Made by a program: the position numbers and the translations under genes
Shown: positions 1-8,900 of the stretch, in pieces
How positions within the stretch are numbered: the first letter of the stretch is position 1
Layout of the letters: each line of letters opens with the position of its first letter
Notes under the pieces: generated by a model
Database searches by the model: none
What the model was told of the DNA's origin: nothing
What the model saw: only the letters and a program-made list of their open reading frames with translations
Origin: a virus
Virus record (IMG/VR): IMGVR_UViG_3300021368_001307
Span: 1 to 39,885 of that record
DNA: 39,885 bases
Strand: one strand, 5' to 3'

Positions 1-1
1 T

Positions 2-2998
2 GGACAAGCAGAATTTACTACAGCAGGAACTTATACATGGACTGCTCCTGAAGGAGTAACATCAGTTTCTGTTGTTTGTATTGGTGGTGGAGGACATGGA
101 TATGATCAGAATGAAGGGGGATCTGGAGGATCTAATGTTCCTGGCGGTGGCGGAGGATTAGGTTGGAAGAATAATATTACAGTAGTTCCTGGTCAAACAT
201 ATACTGTTAAGGTTGGTGGTCAAAGTTTTGATAATTTAGGAATTTTTGATGTTGTTGGTGGTCCCACTGGAAATGGTGGTGGTGATTCATATTTTAAAAA
301 CGTTTCAACTGTCTATGGTGGCGGCGGTGGCGTACTTAATTATAAAGGTGGTGGTTATGTAGGAGATGGTGGTGGTAATGGCGGTGGTGTAACTGCTGCT
401 CAACCTGCTGGATTCTGGGGCGGCGGTGGCGCTGGTGGATATTCTGGAATTGGTGGTAGAGGTGGTTTTAGTAGTGATGGTGAAGATGGATCTGGAGGCG
501 GCGGAGGAGGCGGCGGTGCTTCAGGATTCCCTGCTGCTGGTGGCGGTGGTGTAGGAATTTATGGTGAAGGATCTAATGGTGCAGGTGGTAGTGGACTTTC
601 TGGTGGTGGCGGTGGTTCTGGTGGTAATGCTGGTACTGCTGGAACTGGTGGTAATGGTAATGACAGAGGTAATGGTGGACTCTACGGTGGTGGTGGAGGA
701 TGCGGAGGTTCAGGAACCCTCGGTGCTGGTGGCATTGGAGCAGGTGGTGCTGTAAGAATTATTTGGGGTCAAGGAAGAGCATTCCCAAATACATTAACTA
801 CCAATCAAACTACTACAACTGGATCTGGTCTTCCTGAAATGAGTAGTCCTTTAGATATCTACATTAGATATGCAGATACTGCAAATTATACGTATGAAGT
901 AAATGGTTCATCTGTCAGTCCAACTGTAACTGGAGCAGGTGAATCTGGTGGTTGGGTTAATATTTCTTCTACGGGAGATGTTTCGCAATTTAGAGTTACA
1001 GCTCCTTCTTCTGCTGCTAATGTTCAAATTAGTGCTGTTAGATCTAATGGAGTAGTATTGACTTCATATGCTGGCACTATTGGTGGCGCTGGTGGAGATT
1101 ATGTTGGAGATGGTGGAGGTAATGGCGGTGACGGCGGATCTGGTGGACCATCATACGAAGGTGGCGGCGGTGGCGCTGGCGGATATTCAGGTGATGGTGG
1201 TAACGGTGGAAGTGGAGATGGAACAACTGGTCCTGCTGCTACTGGTTCTATTAGAAAAGGTGGTGACGGCACTGGAGGTTCTGGTGGTGGCGGAGGATAT
1301 GGCGGAACCTATACTGGTGGTGGTGTAGGTATTCTAGGTTCTGGGACCAGTGGTCTTGGCGGAGAGTATCTTGGAAATCCATTTGGATCTGGAACTGCTG
1401 GATCGGATGGATTAGGTGTTGAATATGGAGGAGGTAGTTCTGGAGCTACTAGTCCTGGATTAGGAACTAGTGGACAGGGTGGTCATGGAGCTATAAGAAT
1501 TATTTGGGGTGATGGAAGAACATATCCATCCACCAATACAAACAATCATGATTCAATAGGTACTCCACCGCCTCAACCAGATAATTGGATGTTGTTCGTT
1601 GGAGATAATTATACAACCGATGCTTCTCCAGCAAATCCTGGATATTTCTATGGAAGTGCTAGTTATATGGCCATGGATATGGATAATCAAAATAATTATC
1701 TATTAGGTGGAATTAGGTACGTAGATGCTGGAGTTTCAAATACAATATTCATTACTAAAGTTAATAGATATGGAAATTTAGTATGGGAAAGATCTCTTAC
1801 TGGTACTCGTACAGGTGCTACAAATACCAGAACTTATATTGAAGATATTAAAGTAGACATTAATGATAATATCTACGTTACTGGTTCAATTGTTACTGAT
1901 GGTGCTTTGAATGGATTTTTAGAAAAATTAAATTCTGACGGTAACACCCAATGGCAAAATCATTGGGCATATCCAAATACAAGTTACACAAATACTGGAC
2001 ATTCAATCCAATTTAATGATAGTAGTGCAGATGATAGCGGAAACCCTGTTGTATTTGGAACATATAATTATACAAGACCATATGAAAATGGTGGTCACTT
2101 ACAACATGGTATTTGTTACACCTTTGATGCAGGTACTGGTGCAAGACAGACAGATAGAATGTTTAGTGGTAGTTCTGGTGGATTAGGATCTTGCTATTTC
2201 TATGACTCTATAAAATTATCAAATCACTTCTTCATTCGTATGGCTGGATATTACACGGGAAGTCCATATGTTGGTGGAAGTCATCAGTCTGCAATTATTA
2301 AAACTAATTTGGCTTGCGATTCTTTAGTAGCAATTCAAAATACATATCTTGGACAGAACACTAATGTATACACTTACGAAGGTATTCAAACTGATGGATC
2401 GGATGTCATAGTTGCAACAAGATTAATTGATGGTACTTCAAACCCAGAAGGTCATTTCCATAAATTTAATACAGATTTGACATGGCAACTTGGATGGAAG
2501 TTAACTAATGCGGCAGCTACAGTTCGTGGAAGTTACAATCGTAATTGGTGTGTTGATGGAAACTTTGTTTATGCAGCAATTTCAACCAATGATGAAACAA
2601 TACACTTCGTTAAATTCAACATGACTGATGGTACTATAGTATGGCAGAATAAGATGGTTGGTGATGTCAATAACAAACTTTCTAGTTCAGAATATAATGA
2701 AGGTTATTTACAGAAGGATGCACAGGGTTACTTGGTGTATCTAAACACAACCAATAAAACTCAACTTTATGCTAATGCTCATATTCTAATATCCTTCCGT
2801 TTAGCAGAAGATGGTAGTGGAACTGGAACATTTGGAAATTATACTTATTCTACATCAACCGATATATCTTTAACTTCTACAACTGCACCAACAGGATCTA
2901 ACCCAGCAGTAGCTGCTGGAGCTGCTGCTCCTACAGATTATGGTAATCCAAATGTAACGGTGGTAGATCCAAATATTCCTCAACTAAGAACTTCCTAA
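2..2998 (+). CDS. Glycine-rich tail-fibre-like protein, 5' truncated
   Basis: The reading frame is already open at base 2 and runs 998 codons without a stop, so the N-terminus lies outside the window. The ATG at 839 is internal, not the start. Residues 1-270 and about 280-515 are two glycine-rich domains. The first opens with TAGTYTWTAPEGVTSVSV, typical of Gly_rich_2-type phage domains, and the two end in matching motifs (AVRIIWGQGRAFPNT and AIRIIWGDGRTYPSTNT). Residues about 530-965 contain spaced W-containing strands (NLVWERSL, NTQWQNHW, LTWQLGWK, TIVWQNKM), suggesting a beta-propeller. Glycine-rich domains in phage adhesins can form sheets of polyglycine-II helices, so a distal fibre or host-recognition role is inferred. 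The stop overlaps the next ATG (TAATG), implying translational coupling. I see no known T4 counterpart. Confidence 0.85.
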   Translation, partial: GQAEFTTAGTYTWTAPEGVTSVSVVCIGGGGHGYDQNEGGSGGSNVPGGGGGLGWKNNITVVPGQTYTVKVGGQSFDNLGIFDVVGGPTGNGGGDSYFKNVSTVYGGGGGVLNYKGGGYVGDGGGNGGGVTAAQPAGFWGGGGAGGYSGIGGRGGFSSDGEDGSGGGGGGGGASGFPAAGGGGVGIYGEGSNGAGGSGLSGGGGGSGGNAGTAGTGGNGNDRGNGGLYGGGGGCGGSGTLGAGGIGAGGAVRIIWGQGRAFPNTLTTNQTTTTGSGLPEMSSPLDIYIRYADTANYTYEVNGSSVSPTVTGAGESGGWVNISSTGDVSQFRVTAPSSAANVQISAVRSNGVVLTSYAGTIGGAGGDYVGDGGGNGGDGGSGGPSYEGGGGGAGGYSGDGGNGGSGDGTTGPAATGSIRKGGDGTGGSGGGGGYGGTYTGGGVGILGSGTSGLGGEYLGNPFGSGTAGSDGLGVEYGGGSSGATSPGLGTSGQGGHGAIRIIWGDGRTYPSTNTNNHDSIGTPPPQPDNWMLFVGDNYTTDASPANPGYFYGSASYMAMDMDNQNNYLLGGIRYVDAGVSNTIFITKVNRYGNLVWERSLTGTRTGATNTRTYIEDIKVDINDNIYVTGSIVTDGALNGFLEKLNSDGNTQWQNHWAYPNTSYTNTGHSIQFNDSSADDSGNPVVFGTYNYTRPYENGGHLQHGICYTFDAGTGARQTDRMFSGSSGGLGSCYFYDSIKLSNHFFIRMAGYYTGSPYVGGSHQSAIIKTNLACDSLVAIQNTYLGQNTNVYTYEGIQTDGSDVIVATRLIDGTSNPEGHFHKFNTDLTWQLGWKLTNAAATVRGSYNRNWCVDGNFVYAAISTNDETIHFVKFNMTDGTIVWQNKMVGDVNNKLSSSEYNEGYLQKDAQGYLVYLNTTNKTQLYANAHILISFRLAEDGSGTGTFGNYTYSTSTDISLTSTTAPTGSNPAVAAGAAAPTDYGNPNVTVVDPNIPQLRTS
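60..1540 (+). repeat. Duplicated glycine-rich coding domain
   Basis: Two in-frame glycine-rich blocks, about 60-820 and 1060-1540, share subsegments. Examples are the YVGDGGGNGG and GGGGAGGYSG phrases near 358-460 and 1103-1190, and the RIIWG terminal motif near 755 and 1495. The blocks are built from GGT/GGC/GGA codons and create long spurious reading frames in other phases. They look like duplicated domains within one gene. Confidence 0.7.
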
Positions 2999-3171
2999 TG
3001 TTAATACCAGTCCCAGATGAAATTTTAAAAAAAGTAGATGAGATATGTGCTGAACATCAGTACAAACCTGGATTAATTGATGGATTTCATGCTGCAGAAA
3101 TTTATGCTGCTAATCCAGATTTTGATACCTGCGTTGCTTTGTTAGTAGAAGAAGCAAAACTAGCTGAATAA
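2998..3171 (+). CDS. Small helical hypothetical protein, 57 aa
   Basis: This 57-codon gene starts at an ATG that overlaps the stop of the fibre gene (TAATG) and ends at a TAA embedded in a late-promoter-like AATAAATA. The product begins MLIPVPDEILKKVDEICAEH and is acidic and helical, with two cysteines and no membrane segment or signal peptide. Its coupling to a fibre gene suggests a structural accessory or chaperone, but that is inference. I do not recognise a family. Confidence 0.6.
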   Translation: MLIPVPDEILKKVDEICAEHQYKPGLIDGFHAAEIYAANPDFDTCVALLVEEAKLAE

Positions 3172-3174
3172 ATA
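3167..3174 (+). promoter_or_regulatory. Late promoter, AATAAATA
   Basis: AATAAATA matches the T4-type late promoter core TATAAATA at seven of eight positions. It contains the TAA stop (3169-3171) of the preceding gene and lies 24 bases before the ATG at 3199. Confidence 0.5.
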
Positions 3175-3198
3175 ATATTATAATTATGTTTAATCATT

Positions 3199-3369
3199 AT
3201 GGATCCCGCTACTCTTAAGTCTGAATTTGAAGGTCAGCTCAAAGATGCAGAAGCAAAGATTGCTGCAGCAGAAGAGCAACTTACTAAATTGAAAGAATAT
3301 AAAACTAAACTAGTTGGTGGTTTAGAGACTTTAGATCTACTTTCAAAAGAAGAACCAAAAGAAGAATGA
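3199..3369 (+). CDS. Small coiled-coil protein, 56 aa
   Basis: This short acidic protein begins MDPATLKSEFEGQLKDAEAK and continues with heptad-like spacing of A, I and L (KIAAAEEQLTKLKEY), so a single coiled coil is likely. It has no cysteines, signal peptide or membrane segment. It follows a late promoter and sits seven bases before the next structural gene. A minor virion or assembly-factor role is inferred from location only. Confidence 0.6.
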   Translation: MDPATLKSEFEGQLKDAEAKIAAAEEQLTKLKEYKTKLVGGLETLDLLSKEEPKEE

Positions 3370-3376
3370 TTCCATC

Positions 3377-3712
3377 ATGGCAGCAATCCCACTAAATCTA
3401 TTACTGGAAAAAGGAACGGACTTTGATGCCACCTTTAATATCCAGAATGAAGATAACACAACTCCTCTTAACCTGACTGGTTATACAGCAGAAGCTAAGA
3501 TGCGTCGTAGTTATTATTCTTCAGCTGCAACAGATTTTACTGTTGGGTTTGTTGATCGTTATAATGGAATATTAAAGATCTCAATGACTAATAACACAAC
3601 TTCTGGATTAGATCCAAGACGTTATGTTTATGATATTGTTTTAACATCTCCACAAGGAATTAAAACTAGAGTTATTGAAGGTATTTTGGAAGTAACACCT
3701 GGAGTGGTATAA
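3377..3712 (+). CDS. Virion structural protein, beta-rich, 111 aa
   Basis: This 111-residue protein has alternating beta-strand patterns: FDATFNIQNED, LTGYTAEAKMRR, GILKISMTNN and YVYDIVLTSPQG. The strand layout (hydrophobic strand, LTGYTAEAKMR, then an edge strand ending in a turn) resembles the BppU N-terminal-type domains of phage baseplate and fibre proteins, a weak fold-level similarity. Its last base is the first base of the next ATG (TAATG), so the two are probably translated together. No signal peptide or membrane segment is visible. Confidence 0.65.
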   Translation: MAAIPLNLLLEKGTDFDATFNIQNEDNTTPLNLTGYTAEAKMRRSYYSSAATDFTVGFVDRYNGILKISMTNNTTSGLDPRRYVYDIVLTSPQGIKTRVIEGILEVTPGVV

Positions 3713-4437
3713 TGCCAAATTATAACGTCTCAGTTAAATCATCAAATTATAACGTACTTTCTGATCCTCAGAAAAAATATAATGTAGGTGTTAACTATGA
3801 GATTCCCAGTAAGTACTTACAATATGGTAATGAAATTCTCAATACTACTAACTGGGTATTTGACGGTACGACAACTGGTTATCCTTTAATTGATCAATCA
3901 GGAGATCCATACACTCCTATTAATGACCAACAACTTATTGTTGCTATTAATGGGTTGGTTCAAGTTCCTGGCATTGACTATACTACAAGTGGTACGGATA
4001 TTGTTTTTGTAACAGCACCTAATTCAGGTGACAATGTGTATGTTGTTGGTCTTTCAACAACAGCTGATTTAACTAGAACAATTAATTTTGTTATTGATGC
4101 TGGATCTGCTCCAATGTCTTCTGGAATTAAAGGAGAGATGACATTAGATGTTACAGGAGAGATACAGTCTTGGACTATCATTGGTGATCAAGATGGTCAG
4201 ATTCAACTTGATATTGGAAAGGTTGACTATGCAAACTTTCCAAATTTTGCATCTATATGCGGCACTGAAAGACCGCAGTTAGGAGATATTACAACTAATT
4301 CTCTACAAAGAAAGAACACAAATACGACAATTTCATCTTGGAACAAAGCATTAAATGCTGGAGACCTACTACAGTTTGAAGTTGTCTATGCTATAAATAT
4401 ACAGAGGTGTATGGTTTCCTTGAAACTGGCACTCTAA
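3712..4437 (+). CDS. Virion structural protein, fibre-type modules, 241 aa
   Basis: The N-terminus carries three YNV motifs (residues 4-6, 13-15, 23-25). Residues about 60-105 form a fibre module of the kind QQLIVAINGLVQVPGIDY followed by VFVTAPNSGDNVYVVGLS, common in phage tail-fibre proteins. The C-terminal half (DLTRTINFVIDAG onward, ending in WNKALNAGDLLQFEVV) resembles a beta-sandwich domain found at the ends of phage structural proteins. The start overlaps the preceding stop. A tail or fibre location is likely, but the exact position in the particle cannot be told. Confidence 0.65.
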   Translation: MPNYNVSVKSSNYNVLSDPQKKYNVGVNYEIPSKYLQYGNEILNTTNWVFDGTTTGYPLIDQSGDPYTPINDQQLIVAINGLVQVPGIDYTTSGTDIVFVTAPNSGDNVYVVGLSTTADLTRTINFVIDAGSAPMSSGIKGEMTLDVTGEIQSWTIIGDQDGQIQLDIGKVDYANFPNFASICGTERPQLGDITTNSLQRKNTNTTISSWNKALNAGDLLQFEVVYAINIQRCMVSLKLAL

Positions 4438-4443
4438 GCTTTG

Positions 4444-4451
4444 TATAAATA
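4444..4451 (+). promoter_or_regulatory. Late promoter, TATAAATA
   Basis: An exact match to the T4-type late core TATAAATA, 40 bases upstream of ATG 4492. It is followed by a strong Shine-Dalgarno AAGGAGA at 4477-4483. Confidence 0.75.
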
Positions 4452-4491
4452 ACAATATCATAGGTAAGAAACTCATAAGGAGATCGTTTAG

Positions 4492-5904
4492 ATGGCACTT
4501 CTAGTCACAGACCAGGGTGAAATTGATTCGCTACGTACACTACTGAATGCGACTCATAAGATTCCCAGGAACTTAGTTCTAAAACTATACACCAGTAATA
4601 CAACTCCTGCTGAATCGGACGTTCCATCGGCAGCGAATTATTACGAACCATATAACGCAAGTAATGCGTCTGGATATGGTACTGCACCTTCAACTGGTTA
4701 TCCAGAAGTGAAGAATAATCGTACCGAAGAAGATCAAGACTTTACTGAGCAGTATGGTATTTTACTTAACGGTAACCGTTGGGCAGTTAGCACTACAGTA
4801 AATGCTGTTGCTACTACAACGGCAACTGGAACCGCTGGAACTTATGCAATTGCTGTTGCAGATGCATCCGACGTTAAAAAAGGAGACTATGCCGAAGGCG
4901 CTGGTATTCCTACAAATACTTATGTTGTAGATATTCAAGGAACTGACTTTGAATTGAGTCAGCAACTTTCTGCAGATATGAATACAACTGCAGTATCATT
5001 CGGTCGTGGTAGAACCACTGCTTCTTACCCTGAGCAAGTTTTCACATTCTCCTCCGCTGCTGGTAGCGTTTACGGATATTACCTATCTCGTGCAAACAAT
5101 ATGCCTGTAACTGTACAGGGTGTTGTTGATGGTGGATCAGTTGCTGCTGGTGCTCAAATCACTAAGTCTGGTTGTAAAGGTGTTATCGGTAATAACTACA
5201 TCAACCTTCTTGATGTTGATGTAACTCCAAGCATTACTTCAGGTGTTTCTGGAACATACGAAATTGCAGTTGACTCTGCAACTAACGTTGCAATTGGTCA
5301 AAGAGTTTCTGGTACTGGTATTGCACCACAGACTCGTGTTGTTGGTATCTCTGGAACAAACATCTATCTAGATAAAGCACTTACTGGTGCTGCTTCTGGT
5401 ACTGCAACTTTCAAAGTTAATGTTGCTGAGAATCTAACTGTTGGAATGACAGTTTCTCAGACTGCATCTCCAAATGGTATTGCAGCATCTACAACTATTG
5501 TTGGTATTGACTTTGAAACTAAGACTGGTGAAATCGGTCCTCGTGTATATCTAAGCGAACTACTAGTTGACAACATTCAGGTATCTAACGGTAACGACGC
5601 AGTTCTATTTGACTTCTCTATCGTTACTTCAGATCCAGGCGGTTCTGCTGTTGATCACAACCTAAATCCTGGTGATGTCATCTACATCGCACAAGGTTCT
5701 AGCAGCTCTATTCCTGCTGCACACTACACCGTATTTGAGACTCCAACGTCTTCAACCTTCACCACAACTCCTGCTCTACAGGGCACTGGTGATGCAACTC
5801 TCTATAGCAGCATCTTCTTTGCTGAGAGATTTACGAATGGTCCATACGCTATTCAAAACAACGGTGACCAAATCAAAGTTACTCTAAATGTCAGCCTAGA
5901 CTGA
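4492..5904 (+). CDS. Virion structural protein with repeated beta modules, 470 aa
   Basis: The start is set by AAGGAGA at 4477-4483, eight bases before the ATG. The N-terminal 90 residues (MALLVTDQGEIDSLRTLL, LVLKLYTSNTTPAESDV) form a conserved-looking head domain. Two related beta modules follow at about 105-165 and 250-310. Both use a pattern of TYAIAV or TYEIAV, then V-x-x-G, then GAGIPTNT or GTGIAPQT, then an I-x-G-T strand. A more diverged third module lies at about 310-375. The same module appears near the end of the fibre gene at 12606. An exact late promoter, a strong ribosome site and two downstream terminators make this an isolated, highly expressed late unit. It is probably an abundant virion protein of unknown location. 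Confidence 0.7.
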   Translation: MALLVTDQGEIDSLRTLLNATHKIPRNLVLKLYTSNTTPAESDVPSAANYYEPYNASNASGYGTAPSTGYPEVKNNRTEEDQDFTEQYGILLNGNRWAVSTTVNAVATTTATGTAGTYAIAVADASDVKKGDYAEGAGIPTNTYVVDIQGTDFELSQQLSADMNTTAVSFGRGRTTASYPEQVFTFSSAAGSVYGYYLSRANNMPVTVQGVVDGGSVAAGAQITKSGCKGVIGNNYINLLDVDVTPSITSGVSGTYEIAVDSATNVAIGQRVSGTGIAPQTRVVGISGTNIYLDKALTGAASGTATFKVNVAENLTVGMTVSQTASPNGIAASTTIVGIDFETKTGEIGPRVYLSELLVDNIQVSNGNDAVLFDFSIVTSDPGGSAVDHNLNPGDVIYIAQGSSSSIPAAHYTVFETPTSSTFTTTPALQGTGDATLYSSIFFAERFTNGPYAIQNNGDQIKVTLNVSLD

Positions 5905-5912
5905 CCCTATAT

Positions 5913-5940
5913 ACTAAAGACCCAATCTTTAGTTATCTTT
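5913..5940 (+). terminator. Intrinsic terminator 1
   Basis: An 8-bp perfect stem (ACTAAAGA at 5913-5920 with TCTTTAGT at 5926-5933) has a CCCAA loop and is followed by TATCTTT. It begins eight bases after the stop of the 470-aa gene. Confidence 0.7.
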
Positions 5941-5944
5941 TTGT

Positions 5945-5973
5945 GGGGGTTGCAATTTGCAATCCCCATTTTT
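5945..5973 (+). terminator. Intrinsic terminator 2, GC-rich
   Basis: GGGGGTTGC (5945-5953) pairs with GCAATCCCC (5959-5967), nine pairs including one G-U, around loop AATTT. ATTTTT follows. It is the stronger of two tandem terminators and ends 11 bases before the next ATG. Confidence 0.85.
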
Positions 5974-5984
5974 AATGCTGCGTT

Positions 5985-8900
5985 ATGGCCGTTTATTCCT
6001 ATAGTACAACAGGAATATTTCCATCAATCATTCGTTTTAACACGAATGTTGGATTAGGCAGCTTTTCTTATGTTTATGAACCAAGTATTATAGATCTCTA
6101 TTCAGAGATAGACTATGGTACGTTATCATTTAATCCAACTCCAGTAACTACAACCGAAACTGTTGATGTTGATAGTTTAAATGCCACTTTATCAAATACT
6201 GTCCTGTCGGATACTGGAACAGGAACAGGAACTACTGGTGGATTTAATATTGGTAGACATATTAGATTTAACAGCACAAATTCCCCTAGAACGGTAGAGT
6301 TCAGTTTACCAAACGATATCAATTCTTCACTAACCTTTGAAGTAATTAGAGGTAATGATACTAACGGTGGAGAAGATCCAGATACTGGAACAGAAAGTTT
6401 AAACCTAGAGTATTATGATGGAAGTTCGTGGATTTCTATTGATATTGTAGTAGAATACAATGATGCTTCATTCAATACTTTAAAATCTGTAGAGATAACA
6501 ATTCCTTCTGTAGCGAGAACAGCGGGAACACAATTCAGGTTAATTCAACCAGCTCATAGTGGTAACAACTGGGATCATTATGGTTTCAAGTCTCTTACAT
6601 ATACTTACACATATACACCAACACTATCAACAATAAATCTTGGTAGTATTACAGATCTCAACGCTACGATAGAAGATCGCGGTAGAGTTGTTTATGTAAC
6701 TAATGTAGAATCCTTCGGATTTGTTAAGGTTGTTAGCGAAGCGTCTTGGAAGGCGACTAACACATACGAAGGTACAGGTATTGCGTTTACCTTTGGTAGA
6801 CAGACTTCACCAGCAGTATACGGTTATATCGTTGACGGAAAAGTCAAAGGTCTTGGCGGTACAAGTCTGGGGGTATTTTCTGGCAAGCACGATGGTGCGG
6901 GAACTACCTCCATACTTGGACAATCGCCTATCGGTATTGGTGTTGGTATCTTTGGTTCAGGTAATCTATTTACGATTGCAAGTGCAGACGATGCATTCTT
7001 GCCAACATGGACCAGTCGCGGATATATTAGTAAGATTACAGGTGCTGCAAGAGATATTACTCTTGTACACGAAACAGGATTTGGAAATCTATTCACCTTC
7101 TCTGGCGGACAGCAACGCGCTACAAATGCGTTCGCTGGATCAGGTGGACTCAAACTAGTTAGTAGAAAACCAGAACTTTCAGAACTTTCTGATGAGAAAC
7201 ATACTGAAAGATATATCAATGACAGTATTGTTGAATTCTCCAAGGCTGATTATGGTTATCTAACCATATGTCATCCAAGTGATATTGAAGATGTATCAGG
7301 AACATTAGATGGTGAATCTTCTGGATGTATTGTACGTGTAGGATCAACTGCGAGTGTTGATCTTGGAACAACTTATAGTGTATCTCAAGGTGCTAATTCT
7401 CCTAGCAACTTTATTGATTACGGTCTGGTCTCAGAACCTGCAGCTCCTCAGATAGACTTCGGTCATATCTTAACGACAAGCAATCTTATTCCATTCGGAT
7501 TATTCACGTTTGATCCACATAATGGTGCAGCATATGCATTCAATCCAACGTGGACCAGTCGTGGATATATCAGTAAGCTTACTGGTGAAGCAAGTGTTCC
7601 TCTGGATGTATCCGTATTTGGTACAGGAACCATCAGGAAACTTGGTGGAGACTCCATCACCAACTTCGCACTGCTGCAACCAGGAGATGGTCTATTTGGA
7701 TTCCACAGTGAATCTCAGATTGGAATCGGTGTTGGTATCTTTGGTGATGGATCTATTCCAACTCTCAGTGGTGCTGCAGATTCTGTTACCTATAACCCAG
7801 AAGAAAAAGATCTCCTATTCTCTTTCAATGGAGAAGCAACGTCTGCATTCAATCCTAATTGGGTTGGTAGTGGTGTTCTATTCACACTTCAGTCTGCAGT
7901 TGAAAGAACTGTATATGACTATGTTGGATCTGGAAGAATCTTCGGATTTAATAATCTTGAAGAGAAGAAAGTATACGATTACAACTGCAGTTCTATCGTT
8001 CCTTTCCCAGAAAACGATTATGGATTCATCATCAATACATCAGCAATTACATGTGTTGATGTTGATGGTGTCATTTCATCTAATGAGACACCAACTTCTG
8101 GATGTATTAAGGTACTCAATTCATTAACAATTGATCAAGGTGTTACTTATTCAGTAAGACCTCAGAATACTATTGCAGCAAATACTATAGATTATGGATT
8201 AGTACCAGAGAATGCATCTCCTCTTGCAGACTTTGGACATATTCTTGGTACTCCACGTCTTGGATTACCAGGATGTATTTACGGTCAGATTGATGTATTT
8301 GGTGAAGCTCAAGTTGCATTCACACCAAATTATATCACTCGTGGATTTATTCATCTCAGTGGAGAAGGAAGAGTTCCATTATTTGCAAGTGAAATTGGTG
8401 GTGGTACTATCAAAATTGGAGGAGAAAGTAAGACTAACTTCAGTCTTCTCTCTCCTGGTGATGGTCTATTCAGACTTGTTAGTGATATCACTGTTGGTAT
8501 TACAATTGGTATTAAAGGATCTGGAAATCTATTTGCATACTCTGGCGGTGCAGAGTCTACTACTTCAGTTCCTCCAACCGAAGAACCAATCTTCACATTC
8601 GTTGGTACATCTGGAGATCCAGGAATTCGTCTTGCACATGAAGGATCTGGTTCTCTATTCGCAATTAGCGGTGGAGATCTTAGAGTTCAGTATGCATACG
8701 AGACTACTGGATCTATTAGTCTCTGTTCCAAGAAACCAGAACTTAGTGAGCTATCGGAAGAGAAGCATACTGAAGTCTACAGTATGGATCTCTGCATTGA
8801 TCAACCAGAACTTGATTATGGCAGAATTGTTGATCTTAGTGCAACTGTTGTTTGTGTTGATGTTGACGGAAATATCAGCACAAGTACTTCAGCAGGAACT

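Noticed and set aside
839-841. ATG 839 as the start of the first gene
   Set aside because: The same frame is open without a stop back to base 2 and encodes a matching glycine-rich domain, so the true start is outside the window.
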